Origin: JANXMY01 sp965246745
Lineage (GTDB): Bacteria; Armatimonadota; Armatimonadia; Armatimonadales; Capsulimonadaceae
Assembly (NCBI GenBank): GCA_965246745.1
Contig: OZ251980.1
Span: 2,232,001 to 2,296,000 of the forward strand
Length of the DNA: 64,000 bases
Reading direction: 5' to 3'
Positions 23,561-32,469 of this stretch are shown piece by piece. The notes beneath the pieces are model-generated. The model saw only the letters and a list, made by a program, of their open reading frames with translations. It was not told where the DNA came from and did not search any database. The translations under genes were made by a program, and so were the position numbers. Position 1 is the stretch's first letter. Each line of letters starts with the position of its first letter.

Positions 23561-23656
23561 GTAGGGGCGCTGCTTGCTGCGCCCTCTGTGCTTGCCGCGC
23601 CCTCTGTATGCCGTTCGGGACGTATATGGGAAGGGCGCGGCAAGCAGCGCCCCTAC
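23561..23656. repeat. Inverted-repeat element (family E) between mraY and murD
   Basis: Left arm GTAGGGGCGCTGCTTGCTGC plus GCCC (23561-23584) and right arm 23633-23656 are complementary at all but one position. Its centre repeats CCGCGCCCTCTGT. Confidence 0.8.
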
Positions 23657-23673
23657 GAATAAAGTTGTGCGTT

Positions 23674-25044
23674 ATGGACACCGAATTCAACCACAAAACC
23701 ATCGCGGTCGTCGGCCTCGCCCGGAGCGGCCTGGCCTGCTGCCGGGTGCTGACCGCGCTCGGCGCGACCGTGATCCCGTGGGACAGCAAGCCCGCCGAGG
23801 GCCTCGCCGCCGCGCTGCCCGAACTCGCCGCGCTGGGCCTGACGCCGATCCTCGGCGGCGCACCGCTCGATTACAGCGTCTTAGACTACATCGTCACCAG
23901 CCCCGGCGTTCGGAAAAACGCGCCGGTGCTGCAAGAGGCCGTCGCCGCCGGCATCCCTGTGCTCGGCGAGATTGAAGCCGCGTACCGCATCGCCCGTGCG
24001 CCGATCCTCGCGATTACGGGGACCAACGGCAAGACGACGACGACGCTGCTGCTCGGCGAGATGCTGAAGGCCGCCGGGATCAACACGTATGTCGCTGGTA
24101 ATATCGCGGCGGGGGACATCGCCCTTCCGCTGATTGAGGCGGCGTATGCCGCCCCGCCCGACGCCGCCATTGTCGCCGAGATTTCGTCGTTCCAGCTTGA
24201 GTGGATTTCCACATTCCGCCCGAAAGTGGCGGCGCTGCTGAACATCTCGCCCGACCACGGCGACCGTCAGCCCTGGGATGAGTATGTGGTTGCTAAATGG
24301 CGCATCTTTGAGAACCAGACGGAAGATGATGTCGCAATAGTCAGTGACATGGAAAAGTATAACCTGTTTCAAGAGGCTGACAAGCACAAAATGCCACACC
24401 GCACGCACAGTTTTGGCTTGTGGGGCCAGACCCCTGACTATACGGTCAGGGTTGAATACGGCGCATGGAAGCCAGAGAGAATACACCTGATTTGCACAGA
24501 GGCTGAGGTCAAGCTGCCTGGTAGACACAATTTGCTTAACATTTCGGCGGCGGCGGAAATGGCTCATGCTTTTGGTGTCGCAGATGAACCCATCCGGCAA
24601 GTCGCGACGACGTTTACGGGCGTGGTGCATCGGCTGGAATATGTAGACACGATTGACGGGGTGCGCTATGTCAACAATTCCATGTGCACCAACGCAGACG
24701 CCTTCGAAAAGTCGCTGGGAGCGCTGCCGGAGCCGAAGGTGGTCATCGCGGGCGGCGTTTTTCAGGGCGGCGACGTGCGGACGCTGGCCGATGCCGTAGT
24801 TAAGAATAACGTCAAAGCGCTGGTGCTGATTGGGCAGTCTGCCCCGGATTTCGAACGCGCCGCGCGGGCGGCGGGGTATGAGAACGTCCACCGAGCCGGG
24901 ACGCTGATTGATGCCGTCGCGGCGGCGGCGGAACTTGCCGGGCCGGGCGACACGGTGCTGCTGGCCCCGGCGTGCAAGTCGTTTGACATGTTCACCGATT
25001 TCGAGGACCGGGGCGAGCAGTTCAAGCGGGCGGTGCGGGGGTGA
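23674..25044 (+). CDS. murD: UDP-MurNAc-L-Ala--D-glutamate ligase MurD
   Basis: A 456-residue Mur ligase at its expected place. It has an N-terminal Rossmann uridine domain (VVGLARSGLA), P-loop GTNGKTTTTLLL, AEISSFQLEW and the C-terminal LLAPACKSFDMFTDFEDRGEQF, all MurD hallmarks. Two motifs depart from the textbook: PDHLDRH reads PDHGDRQ, and the third-domain DSKATN reads NSMCTN, losing the lysine. Bases about 24270-24600 are visibly less GC-rich than the flanks. The ATG at 23674 follows the family E repeat and has no strong ribosome-binding site. The altered motifs may be a lineage-specific variant. Confidence 0.92.
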   Translation: MDTEFNHKTIAVVGLARSGLACCRVLTALGATVIPWDSKPAEGLAAALPELAALGLTPILGGAPLDYSVLDYIVTSPGVRKNAPVLQEAVAAGIPVLGEIEAAYRIARAPILAITGTNGKTTTTLLLGEMLKAAGINTYVAGNIAAGDIALPLIEAAYAAPPDAAIVAEISSFQLEWISTFRPKVAALLNISPDHGDRQPWDEYVVAKWRIFENQTEDDVAIVSDMEKYNLFQEADKHKMPHRTHSFGLWGQTPDYTVRVEYGAWKPERIHLICTEAEVKLPGRHNLLNISAAAEMAHAFGVADEPIRQVATTFTGVVHRLEYVDTIDGVRYVNNSMCTNADAFEKSLGALPEPKVVIAGGVFQGGDVRTLADAVVKNNVKALVLIGQSAPDFERAARAAGYENVHRAGTLIDAVAAAAELAGPGDTVLLAPACKSFDMFTDFEDRGEQFKRAVRG

Positions 25045-25066
25045 ATACCAGCAAAGAGCGGGGTGT

Positions 25067-25267
25067 AAGAGCGCGGGAAGAAGCGAGGGAATGAGCGAGG
25101 AAGTAAACTTCACTCGCTGAATTACGTCCTTCGGACGACAGACCCGTCTATGCTTGCAATTCTTATTTATGCTTGCAATTCTTACATCCGAAGGATGCCA
25201 TTCAGCAGATACGAAGTAATGCCGAAGGCATAGAGGAATTTATTCCCTCGCTTCTTCCCGCGCTCTT
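25067..25267. repeat. Family B inverted-repeat element, copy 1 (murD-ftsW gap)
   Basis: Perfect 26-bp outer arms (AAGAGCGCGGGAAGAAGCGA plus GGGAAT at 25067-25092, complement at 25242-25267). The inner marks CGTCCTTCGGACG and CATCCGAAGGATG are shared with the copy at 45023. Confidence 0.85.
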
Positions 25268-25321
25268 GTGCCTTATTCCTGCCGCCGACAGCAACGACCA
25301 ATTTACGATCACTAACCCATT

Positions 25322-26647
25322 ATGAGCGCCACTAATCCACCTTATACCTACGCGTCCAAGTCGCAGTCCGCCAAAGCGCAGGCGGCGCTGGTCATCGCGC
25401 AGCGGCAGCCGATGGATAAGCTGCTGCTGTGGATGACCTTTCTCCTGCTCGGCATCGGGATTGTCTCGGTGTACGATGCGTCCTATGCCGTCGCCGTGGA
25501 AAAGCTGCACGGGGACTCGTTTCACTTTGTCAAAACGCAGATGGCGTGGGCCGGCTTCGGGCTGCTGGCGCTGTGGGGGGCCAGCCGTCTTCCTTACTGG
25601 CACTGGAAAAAAGCCGCCGTGATTGCGGTCGCGCTGGCGATTTTAATGCTGGTCGCCGTGCTGGTGCCGCATGTCGGGATTGCAGTCAACGGGGCGCGGC
25701 GCTGGCTCGGGCACGGGGCGGTGCGCTTTCAGCCGTCGGAAGTCGCCAAGCTCGCCGCCGTGCTGTACCTGGCGCGGGTGCTGGCGGGGAGCCTCAAAAT
25801 CAAGACGCGCCCGAAAGAGGGCCTGGTGCCGCCCCTGCTGATGATCGGGCTGCTGGCCGCGCTGATTGCCAAAGAGCCTGACCTCGGGACGGCGCTGGTG
25901 CTGGCGACCACCGGGCTGATTATGCTGTTTCTCGCCGGGGCGCGGCCTGCCCACCTCGGAGCGCTGCTCGGCGGGGCGGCGGTGCTGGTGGCCGGGTTTG
26001 TGGCGCTCGAGCCGTACCGGGCGCGGCGGATCACGGCGTTTCTGGACCCGAAAGCCGATCAGTACCACACGGGGTACCAAGTGTGGCATGCGCTGATTGC
26101 GCTCGGCTCGGGGGGCGTGACCGGCATGGGCCTCGGCGAAGGCCGGGAAAAGCTGTTTATCCCGGAGCCGCGCACGGACTTTATTTTTCCGGTGATTGCC
26201 GAAGAATGGGGCCTGGTCGGGACGCTCGGGCTGGTGGCGCTGTTTTTATTTGTGGCGGCTCGCGGCTTTGCGATTGCCTACGGCACCCGCGACCCGTTCG
26301 GAGCGCTGCTGGCGGCGGGCATCACGGCATTGATCAGTGTCCAAGCGCTGATCAACATGGCGGTCGCGACGGCGTCCATTCCCGACACCGGTGTTCCCCT
26401 GCCGTTTATCTCGTCGGGCGGCTCGTCGCTCGTTTTGATGCTGCTCGGCATCGGCATTCTCCTGAACATCTCAAGTCACCCCGACGGTCCCGAGGGGGCG
26501 CAGAAGCACGCGCCGACGCCCGGCGAGGACGACTGGAACCGCCGCTGGGACCGGGGCAGCGACGCCCCTGCTATTGTTCCGCGCCCATCGTCGGTGCGGC
26601 GTTTGGACAAGTCGCGCTCGGATGAGTCGCGCCGGGACCGGGGGTAG
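25322..26647 (+). CDS. ftsW: SEDS glycosyltransferase FtsW
   Basis: A 441-residue SEDS-family membrane enzyme that polymerises lipid II at the septum with FtsI. About ten transmembrane segments begin near residue 33. Signature features are the RRWLGHGAVRFQPSEVAKL loop (Glu and conserved FQPSE), KEPDLGTALV with the catalytic Asp, FPVIAEEWGLVG, and the C-terminal PFISSGGSSL. A charged C-terminal tail of about 60 residues is longer than usual. It overlaps nothing upstream because a family B repeat occupies the gap; murG follows four bases after its stop codon. Confidence 0.96.
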   Translation: MSATNPPYTYASKSQSAKAQAALVIAQRQPMDKLLLWMTFLLLGIGIVSVYDASYAVAVEKLHGDSFHFVKTQMAWAGFGLLALWGASRLPYWHWKKAAVIAVALAILMLVAVLVPHVGIAVNGARRWLGHGAVRFQPSEVAKLAAVLYLARVLAGSLKIKTRPKEGLVPPLLMIGLLAALIAKEPDLGTALVLATTGLIMLFLAGARPAHLGALLGGAAVLVAGFVALEPYRARRITAFLDPKADQYHTGYQVWHALIALGSGGVTGMGLGEGREKLFIPEPRTDFIFPVIAEEWGLVGTLGLVALFLFVAARGFAIAYGTRDPFGALLAAGITALISVQALINMAVATASIPDTGVPLPFISSGGSSLVLMLLGIGILLNISSHPDGPEGAQKHAPTPGEDDWNRRWDRGSDAPAIVPRPSSVRRLDKSRSDESRRDRG

Positions 26648-26651
26648 GTTC

Positions 26652-27827
26652 TTGAAACTCCTTCTGACCGGCGGCGGCACCGGCGGGCATGTGTCCGCGG
26701 CGCTGGCGACTGCCGAGGCTGTCCGGGCGCGGGCCGCCGGGGCGGACTGGACCCCCGAGTTCCGCTTTATCGGCAGCCGGCACGGGGTCGAGCAGGGCCT
26801 GGCCGAAGCCGCCGGCATTCCGTTTGTCGGGGTCGAAAGCGGCAAGCTGCGCCGGGCGGCATCGGTGCGCGGCCTGCTGACGGTCAAAAACTTCACGGAC
26901 GCCCTGCGGGTCCCGGTCGGCATCGCGCAGGCCATCGCCGAAGTGCGGCGGTTCCGGCCCGACGCCGTGCTTGCCACCGGCGGCTATGTGTCCGTGCCGA
27001 CGGTGATTGCGGCGGGATTGCTAGGCTATCCGGTGCTGATTCACGAGCAGACCGTGCAGATTGGCCTCGCCAATAAAATCGCCGCCCGGTTCGCGTCGCG
27101 CATTGCGCTGACATTTGAGGGCGCGGCCCAAGAATTGCCGCCCAATTTGCGCCATAAGACATTTGTAACCGGGAACCCGGTGCGGCCGGTGATTTTCGGC
27201 GGCGACAAGGGCCGGGCGGTGGAGCGCTTCGGCTTCGACCCCGCCGAAAGCCATCTGCCGACGGTTTATGTCACGGGCGGCGCTTTAGGGGCGAAAAGCA
27301 TCAATCAAGCGGTGGAAGACTGCCTGCCGGGGCTTTTAGAGAACTGCCGGGTCGTGCATCAATGCGGGCGGGCCGACGGCGAGAAAATGGCGTCGGTCCG
27401 CGCGGCCCTGCCGGCGGGCTTGCAGAGGCGCTACTGGGTTGTGCCGTTTGTCGGGGATGAGATCGGCGACGTGTTCGCGCTGTGCGATTTGATTGCCGGG
27501 CGCAGCGGCGCGGGGACCGTCACCGAAGCGGCGGCGCAGGGCAAGCCTGCGCTGTTTATCCCGCTGGTGCCGACCGGCGGCGACGAGCAGACCCGCAACG
27601 CCAAGCGCTCGGCGGACATCGGGGCGGCGGCCCTGCTGCCGAGCCGGGACTTGTCCGGCCCGCGCCTGCTCGCCGAGATTTCGGCCCTGCTGGCCGACCC
27701 CGCGCGGCTGGCGGCAATGGGGGCGGCGGCGCTGGCGCTGGCGACCCCGAACGCGGCGTTTGACCTGGCCGATGCCCTTTTGGCGCTGGCGGGGCAGCGG
27801 GATGGAATGCCTCTTAGGGTACAATAG
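26652..27827 (+). CDS. murG: UDP-GlcNAc transferase MurG (lipid II synthesis)
   Basis: A 391-residue GT28 glycosyltransferase making lipid II from lipid I. The N-terminal GGGTGGHVSAALA, GYVSVPTVIAA and HEQTVQIGLANKI, and the C-terminal VTGGALGAKSIN, DLIAGRSGAGTVTEAAAQGKPALFIPL and GGDEQTRNA are all family motifs. A TTG at 26652 is chosen as start: it gives MKLLLTGGGTGGH as in other MurG proteins and sits behind GGGGGTAGG; longer frames would read back into ftsW. Peripheral inner-membrane location is expected. Confidence 0.95.
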   Translation: MKLLLTGGGTGGHVSAALATAEAVRARAAGADWTPEFRFIGSRHGVEQGLAEAAGIPFVGVESGKLRRAASVRGLLTVKNFTDALRVPVGIAQAIAEVRRFRPDAVLATGGYVSVPTVIAAGLLGYPVLIHEQTVQIGLANKIAARFASRIALTFEGAAQELPPNLRHKTFVTGNPVRPVIFGGDKGRAVERFGFDPAESHLPTVYVTGGALGAKSINQAVEDCLPGLLENCRVVHQCGRADGEKMASVRAALPAGLQRRYWVVPFVGDEIGDVFALCDLIAGRSGAGTVTEAAAQGKPALFIPLVPTGGDEQTRNAKRSADIGAAALLPSRDLSGPRLLAEISALLADPARLAAMGAAALALATPNAAFDLADALLALAGQRDGMPLRVQ

Positions 27828-27876
27828 CCTTCAGCACGGTGCCGTGCAAAAAACTTGGGAGAACAGCAAGAACGTC

Positions 27877-29268
27877 GTGAGCGAGAGCATTGAAACCGAA
27901 CGCATTCATTTTGTCGGAATTGGAGGCGCAGGCATGAGCGGCCTGGCGCGGGTGCTGGCCCGGCAGGGCCGGCACGTCAGCGGGTCGGATGCCCGCGAGT
28001 CGGCGACCCTGGCCGCGCTGCGCTCCGAGTCGGGGATTGACGCCCGCGCGGGCCATGCGGCGGCCAACCTCAACGGCGCGACCCTGGTGGTTGTCTCGGC
28101 GGCGGTGAAAAAAGACAACCCGGAAGTGGCGGCCGCGCGGGAAAAAAATCTGCCCGTCATCTCGCGCTCGGAGATGCTCGGGCGGCTGATGGCCCGCCAT
28201 GAAAACTCCGTCGCGATCACCGGCACGCACGGCAAGACGACCACGACCGGCATGACCGCGCTGGTGCTGGAAGCCGGGGGCCTGGACCCGACCGTGCTGA
28301 TCGGCGGCGACCTGCCGGCTTACGGCGGCAATGCCCGGCTCGGCGGCTCGGACGTGTTTCTTGCCGAAGCCTGCGAAGCCTACGATTCGTTTTTAGACTT
28401 GAAGCCGAAAATCGCTGTCGTCACCAATATCGAAGCCGACCATTTGGATTATTACGGCGACTTCGCCAATGTCCTGCGGTCGTTTCGCCGGTTTCTGGCG
28501 CAGGTTTCGGGCACGGCGATTGTCTGCGCGTCGGACCCGAATATCCCGGCCCTTTTAACGGAATTGCGCGGGACGCAGCCGACCCCGGCGATTGTCACTT
28601 ACGCGGCGGAGGCCGACGCCGACTTGACCGCCGTGGACGTGTGCCTCGGCTCGGCGACCCCGAGTTACACCGCTGTTTGGCATGGAACCCCGCTGGGCCG
28701 GGTGATGCTCGGCGTGCCGGGCCTGCACTCGGTGTCCAACTCGCTGGCGGCGGTCGCGGTCGGCCTGACCCTCGGCGTCTCATTTGAGAAAATCGCCCTG
28801 GGCCTGGCGAGCTTCACCGGCACCGGGCGGCGCTTCGAGCGGGTCGGCGCGACTTCCACGGACATTCTCGTCGTTGACGACTACGCGCACCATCCGACCG
28901 AGATCAAAGCGACCCTCGCCGCCGCCCGTCACGCTTACGGGGATCGCCGGATTGTCGCCGTCTTTCAGCCGCATCTGCCGTCGCGCACCCGCGACTTCAA
29001 GACCGAGTTCGCCGAAAGCTTCGCCGCCGCCGACCACGTGGTCCTGACCGACATCTTTCTCGCCCGCGAGTCGCCGATGGAAGGTGTCACCGGCGCGGGC
29101 CTGGCCGCCCTGACCGCCGACCGCCGGGGCGCGGACTGCGTGACGTATGTGGCCGACAAGACCGCCCTGCCTGCGCGTCTGGCCGACCTTGTCCGCCCCG
29201 GCGACTTGGTGTTAACGCTCGGCGCGGGTGACATCCGCGCGGCGGGGGAAGGACTGCTGGCGTTATAA
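27877..29268 (+). CDS. murC: UDP-MurNAc--L-alanine ligase MurC
   Basis: A 463-residue Mur ligase adding the first residue of the stem peptide. It begins with IHFVGIGGAGMSGLARVL (uridine domain), then ITGTHGKTTTTGMTA (P-loop), EACEAYDSFL, TNIEADHLDYYG, and the C-terminal DDYAHHPTEI and FQPHLPSRT typical of MurC. The start is uncertain: GTG at 27877 fits the family N-terminus, while an in-frame GTG at 27844 is possible. It lies close behind murG, with a 49-bp spacer, and ends before a hairpin-rich gap. Confidence 0.95.
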   Translation: MSESIETERIHFVGIGGAGMSGLARVLARQGRHVSGSDARESATLAALRSESGIDARAGHAAANLNGATLVVVSAAVKKDNPEVAAAREKNLPVISRSEMLGRLMARHENSVAITGTHGKTTTTGMTALVLEAGGLDPTVLIGGDLPAYGGNARLGGSDVFLAEACEAYDSFLDLKPKIAVVTNIEADHLDYYGDFANVLRSFRRFLAQVSGTAIVCASDPNIPALLTELRGTQPTPAIVTYAAEADADLTAVDVCLGSATPSYTAVWHGTPLGRVMLGVPGLHSVSNSLAAVAVGLTLGVSFEKIALGLASFTGTGRRFERVGATSTDILVVDDYAHHPTEIKATLAAARHAYGDRRIVAVFQPHLPSRTRDFKTEFAESFAAADHVVLTDIFLARESPMEGVTGAGLAALTADRRGADCVTYVADKTALPARLADLVRPGDLVLTLGAGDIRAAGEGLLAL

Positions 29269-29300
29269 CCCACCTCCTTGCTTTGTAACAAGTTACTTTG

Positions 29301-29400
29301 CAGGGGTCCTCCCGAAGCGGGAGGACAAGGAGTTCAGGGCGAAGCCCATATTTACTACCTCTATTTACTGCCTCTTCACCTTCCCGCTTCGGGAGGATCG
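29301..29400. repeat. Hairpin-rich element in the murC-ddl gap
   Basis: A perfect hairpin GTCCTCCCG-AAG-CGGGAGGAC at 29306-29326 is followed by a related TTCCCGCTTCGGGAGGATCG near 29381. The second is partly complementary to the first, so alternative pairings are possible. It may be an attenuator-like structure or another repeat element. Confidence 0.55.
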
Positions 29401-29440
29401 CCGAGGGACGAGGCGGGGTAGGTTCCTGCCGGGAAACACA

Positions 29441-30361
29441 ATGAACGATAAACTCAAAGTCGCTGTTTTGATGGGCGGCACGAGCGCCGAGCGCGAAGTC
29501 TCGCTCTCGACAGGCCGACAAATCTTGAGCGCATTGGACGAAGGCAAGTACGCTGTCGCGGCCCATGACACGGCCGACGTTCCCGCGCTGCTGGCCGCCC
29601 TCAGCGCGGACCGGCCTGCTGTCGCCGTGATCGCGCTGCACGGCAAAGGCGGCGAGGACGGGACCCTTCAGGGCCTCTTGGATTTGCTCGGCATTCGCTA
29701 CACGGGCAGCGGGGTGCTGGCGAGCGCTCTGGCGATGGACAAAGCGATGGCGAAGCGCGTGCTTTCCGCCGCCGGGGTGCGGATGCCGAACGATTTTGCA
29801 CTGAAGCGCGGCAAGCGGCCGCCGTCCGGGACAGTGTGGCACTTGCCGGTGATTGTCAAGCCGAACGCGCAGGGGTCCACCATCGGCATGACAGTGGTGC
29901 AGGCTGAAGACGCGCTGGAAGCCGCGATTGTCACTGCGTTTCAGTACGACGACACCGTGCTGATCGAGCAGTTTATTACGGGAACCGAGATCACGGTGCC
30001 GATTTTGGGCAACGACACGCTCGAAGTGCTGCCGATTGTCGAGATTGTCCCGAGCGGCGGCTTTTACGACTACGCCGCCAAGTACACGGCAGGGGCGACC
30101 GACGAGATTGTCCCCGCGCGGGTGTCCGATGCCGTCGCCCAAGAAGCCCGGCGGATTGCGAAACTCTGCCACCAAACGCTGGGCTGCCGGGGCATGTCCC
30201 GGACCGACATGATCGTCACGGACAAAAACGAGATTTACACGCTGGAAGTCAACACCATTCCCGGCATGACCCCGACCAGCCTCCTGCCGCGCTCGGCGGA
30301 GGCCGCGTACATCTCATTCCCGCAGCTTCTCGACAAGCTGATTGCGCTGGCTTTGGAATAA
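29441..30361 (+). CDS. ddl: D-alanine--D-alanine ligase
   Basis: A 306-residue ATP-grasp enzyme making the D-Ala-D-Ala dipeptide used by MurF. Motifs: VLMGGTSAEREVSLSTG at the start, ALHGKGGEDGTLQG, AMDKAMAKRVL, PVIVKPNAQGSTIGM (ATP-grasp lysine), and SRTDMIV...LEVNTIPGMTPTSLLP with metal-binding Asp/Glu/Asn. The length is that of DdlB. The ATG follows CCGGGAAAC. Its place between murC and ftsQ is the classic dcw order. No vancomycin-resistance-type change is visible at the substrate loop. Confidence 0.96.
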   Translation: MNDKLKVAVLMGGTSAEREVSLSTGRQILSALDEGKYAVAAHDTADVPALLAALSADRPAVAVIALHGKGGEDGTLQGLLDLLGIRYTGSGVLASALAMDKAMAKRVLSAAGVRMPNDFALKRGKRPPSGTVWHLPVIVKPNAQGSTIGMTVVQAEDALEAAIVTAFQYDDTVLIEQFITGTEITVPILGNDTLEVLPIVEIVPSGGFYDYAAKYTAGATDEIVPARVSDAVAQEARRIAKLCHQTLGCRGMSRTDMIVTDKNEIYTLEVNTIPGMTPTSLLPRSAEAAYISFPQLLDKLIALALE

Positions 30362-30368
30362 TGCCCCC

Positions 30369-31235
30369 ATGCACAAGCGGACCCATTTGAAGCTCACCGA
30401 CAGCCGGGGCGTGCCTGTTCCCGCGAAGCATCAGCACGCCGGAGCGCCCCGGCCTCGCGCCAACCGGCGGCGGCGAAGCTGGAACAAGGCGCTGCAAGGC
30501 TTGGCGGTGCTTTTGGCCCTCGGCGACCTCGCCGCGCTGGCCTTTGCGCCGGGGCTGCATGTCACCAAAGTGGAGGTGCGGGGCACGGAAACTTTGACCC
30601 CGCAGCAGGTGTTTGAAGAAGCAAGGGTGCCGAGCGACACCAATGTGCTTTGGATGCTGCGGCAGCCGCTGACCCAGCGCCTGGCGGCGGACCCGGTGAT
30701 TGACCACGCCGCGCGGTCGGTTCGCCTGCCGGACACGCTGATTTTGACCGTCGCCGAGCGCCGGCCCTATGCCGTGCTGGCGTCGGGGACGCAGCGCTGG
30801 CTTTTGGACCCGAAAGGGGTGCCGTACAAAGTTTTGGACGCCGCCGTGCCCGGCCTGCCGGCGATTGACGCCGCCCCGGCGGCGCTGCCGGGCGAGGTGG
30901 TTTTAGGGAAGCCGCTGCCTGCCGCCGTGTGGCTGCCCGATGCCTACCGGCTGCTGGCGATGATCCATACCGACCCGCAGTGGCGGGGCGCAAAAATCGC
31001 CGTTGACCAAAACCTGAATTTGTGCTTAAATAGCAGAGGCCGGCCGCAGGTGCGGCTCGGTCAGCCGGATTCGCTGCCCTGGAAAATCGCGCTGGCATCC
31101 GCCGCCCTGTCGGCGGGCGGCGGGGCGCTTTCCCAGCGGGCGGCCTATATTGATGTGAGCTGCCCGCAGCAGCCCGTGTGGCGTGCCCGGCCCGCCGGCG
31201 ACGCCGCCTCGGCAAGCGATTTGATCAGCAATTAA
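30369..31235 (+). CDS. ftsQ: Cell division protein FtsQ (POTRA domain)
   Basis: A 288-residue bitopic protein with a basic cytoplasmic lead (RPRANRRRRSW), a membrane segment (about 45-65, LAVLLALGDLAALAFAP) and an extracytoplasmic POTRA domain starting HVTKVEVRGTETLTPQQVFEE, followed by the beta domain RSVRLPDTLILTVAERRPYAVL typical of FtsQ/DivIB. It scaffolds FtsL/FtsB in the divisome. The ATG lies 5 bases behind the ddl stop codon. The C-terminal 60 residues are less conserved. Confidence 0.9.
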   Translation: MHKRTHLKLTDSRGVPVPAKHQHAGAPRPRANRRRRSWNKALQGLAVLLALGDLAALAFAPGLHVTKVEVRGTETLTPQQVFEEARVPSDTNVLWMLRQPLTQRLAADPVIDHAARSVRLPDTLILTVAERRPYAVLASGTQRWLLDPKGVPYKVLDAAVPGLPAIDAAPAALPGEVVLGKPLPAAVWLPDAYRLLAMIHTDPQWRGAKIAVDQNLNLCLNSRGRPQVRLGQPDSLPWKIALASAALSAGGGALSQRAAYIDVSCPQQPVWRARPAGDAASASDLISN

Positions 31236-31252
31236 ATACCTATTAAACACCT

Positions 31253-32032
31253 ATGGACACCCAGCCTGACCCGAACCAACTGCCGAAACAGGACCGCCGG
31301 ACGTGGTGGACGACGCTGTTTCTGCTGTGCGCCGTTCTCGGCGCGATGCTGGCCTTGTCTGTGCGGACCCAGCAGGCGGCGACCCATACGTCTGCCGTGA
31401 CCGCCTCCAGCATTCTGCTCAAGCAAGTGGATGACTTGCAGCGCACCAACAAAGCGCAGCAGGCGCAGATTGCCAAGTATGAAAACGGCGTCAGCTCGTC
31501 GTCGGCGCAGATGCAGGCGCTGAGCGCGGACTTGAAGTCCGCCAAGTTCGCCGCCTGCCTGACCGCCGTGCAGGGGCCGGGGGTCGAAGTGACGCTGTCC
31601 GACAGCAAGCTGCCGTTTCCCGGCGGCATGCCGCCGGGGGTTCAGCCGCCCAACATCATCCACGACACCGACATCAACCAGGTGGTCAACGAGCTGAAAG
31701 CCGCCGGCGCGGAAGCGATCTCGGTCAACGACCAGCGGGTCGGCGCGGTGACCCCGATCCGGTGCGCGGGACCGACCGTGTTTATCAACAACACGGCCCA
31801 AACCCCGCCCTATGTCATCAAAGCCATCGGCAAGCCGCCGACCCTCGAAGCCGCGCTGAATATCCCCGGCGGGATCGCCGCCCAGATCAAGCAGTACGAC
31901 AAAGCCATGTTCGCGGTGCAGCCGGCCAAGCGCCTGCTTGTTCCGGCTTCCGGCGGCGTCCTTCAGCCGCAGTTCGCCCTGCCGGTGCCGCCTGAAAAGT
32001 CGGCGTCGCTGCCTAAAAGCGCGGGGGCGTAG
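31253..32032 (+). CDS. DUF881 family membrane protein
   Basis: A 259-residue bitopic protein: cytoplasmic start, transmembrane segment (about 19-38), a coiled coil (LLKQVDDLQRTNKAQQAQIAKYE) and the DUF881 domain with GPGVEVTLSDSK, NIIHDTDINQVVNELKAAGAEAISVNDQRV and TPIRCAGPTVFINN, all family hallmarks, ending with a short Pro-rich tail. DUF881 genes stand between ftsQ and ftsA or sbp in Firmicutes, Actinobacteria and related phyla, and are thought to belong to the division machinery, without a known activity. Confidence 0.9.
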   Translation: MDTQPDPNQLPKQDRRTWWTTLFLLCAVLGAMLALSVRTQQAATHTSAVTASSILLKQVDDLQRTNKAQQAQIAKYENGVSSSSAQMQALSADLKSAKFAACLTAVQGPGVEVTLSDSKLPFPGGMPPGVQPPNIIHDTDINQVVNELKAAGAEAISVNDQRVGAVTPIRCAGPTVFINNTAQTPPYVIKAIGKPPTLEAALNIPGGIAAQIKQYDKAMFAVQPAKRLLVPASGGVLQPQFALPVPPEKSASLPKSAGA

Positions 32033-32040
32033 AACAACCG

Positions 32041-32388
32041 ATGGGCTGGTTTGCACTGCTGGCGGGGGCTTTGGGTTTTGGGCTGGTTTACTTGTCGGGC
32101 GCGGAGTTTCCGGCCCGCTACGCGCAGTATCTGTCGCTGGCGGCGCTGGCCGGGCTGGACTCGCTGATTGGCGGCATCCGGGCGGGCACGGAAGGCAAGT
32201 TCAAGAGCGACGTGTTTGTGTCGGGCTTTGTGGCGAACACGCTGCTGGCGGCGTTTCTGGCGTACCTCGGGGATGTGCTCGGGCAGCCGCTCGGCCTGGC
32301 CGCGCTGGTGGCGCTCGGCGGGCGCATGTTCGTCAATTTGTCTATTATTCGGCGGCACTGGATGGAAGGCCGCCACGAGCGGCATTAA
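32041..32388 (+). CDS. sbp: Small basic protein Sbp (DUF1290)
   Basis: A 115-residue membrane protein with three hydrophobic segments. The central AALAGLDSLIGGIRAGTEGKFKSDVFVSGF in pieces and the downstream FLAYLGDVLGQPLGLAALVALGGRMFVNLSIIRR match Sbp, the small basic protein encoded next to ftsA/ftsZ in Bacillus and actinomycetes. Its role is unknown; conservation of position points to cell division or envelope. The ATG is 8 bases behind the DUF881 gene. A palindromic sequence separates it from ftsA. Confidence 0.9.
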   Translation: MGWFALLAGALGFGLVYLSGAEFPARYAQYLSLAALAGLDSLIGGIRAGTEGKFKSDVFVSGFVANTLLAAFLAYLGDVLGQPLGLAALVALGGRMFVNLSIIRRHWMEGRHERH

Positions 32389-32390
32389 GA

Positions 32391-32424
32391 CCCCCTATTC
32401 CCCTATTATTGGGGGCTAGGGGGC
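32391..32424. repeat. Nested palindrome before ftsA
   Basis: CCCCCTATTCCCC opposed by GGGGGCTAGGGGG around a TATTATT turn. It could act as a weak terminator or attenuator between sbp and ftsA, or be a short member of the same class of inverted repeats as in rsmH. Confidence 0.5.
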
Positions 32425-32469
32425 ATTCGGGCCGGTAATTTTTGGGATTGGGTGAGGGGAGCAGAGGAG

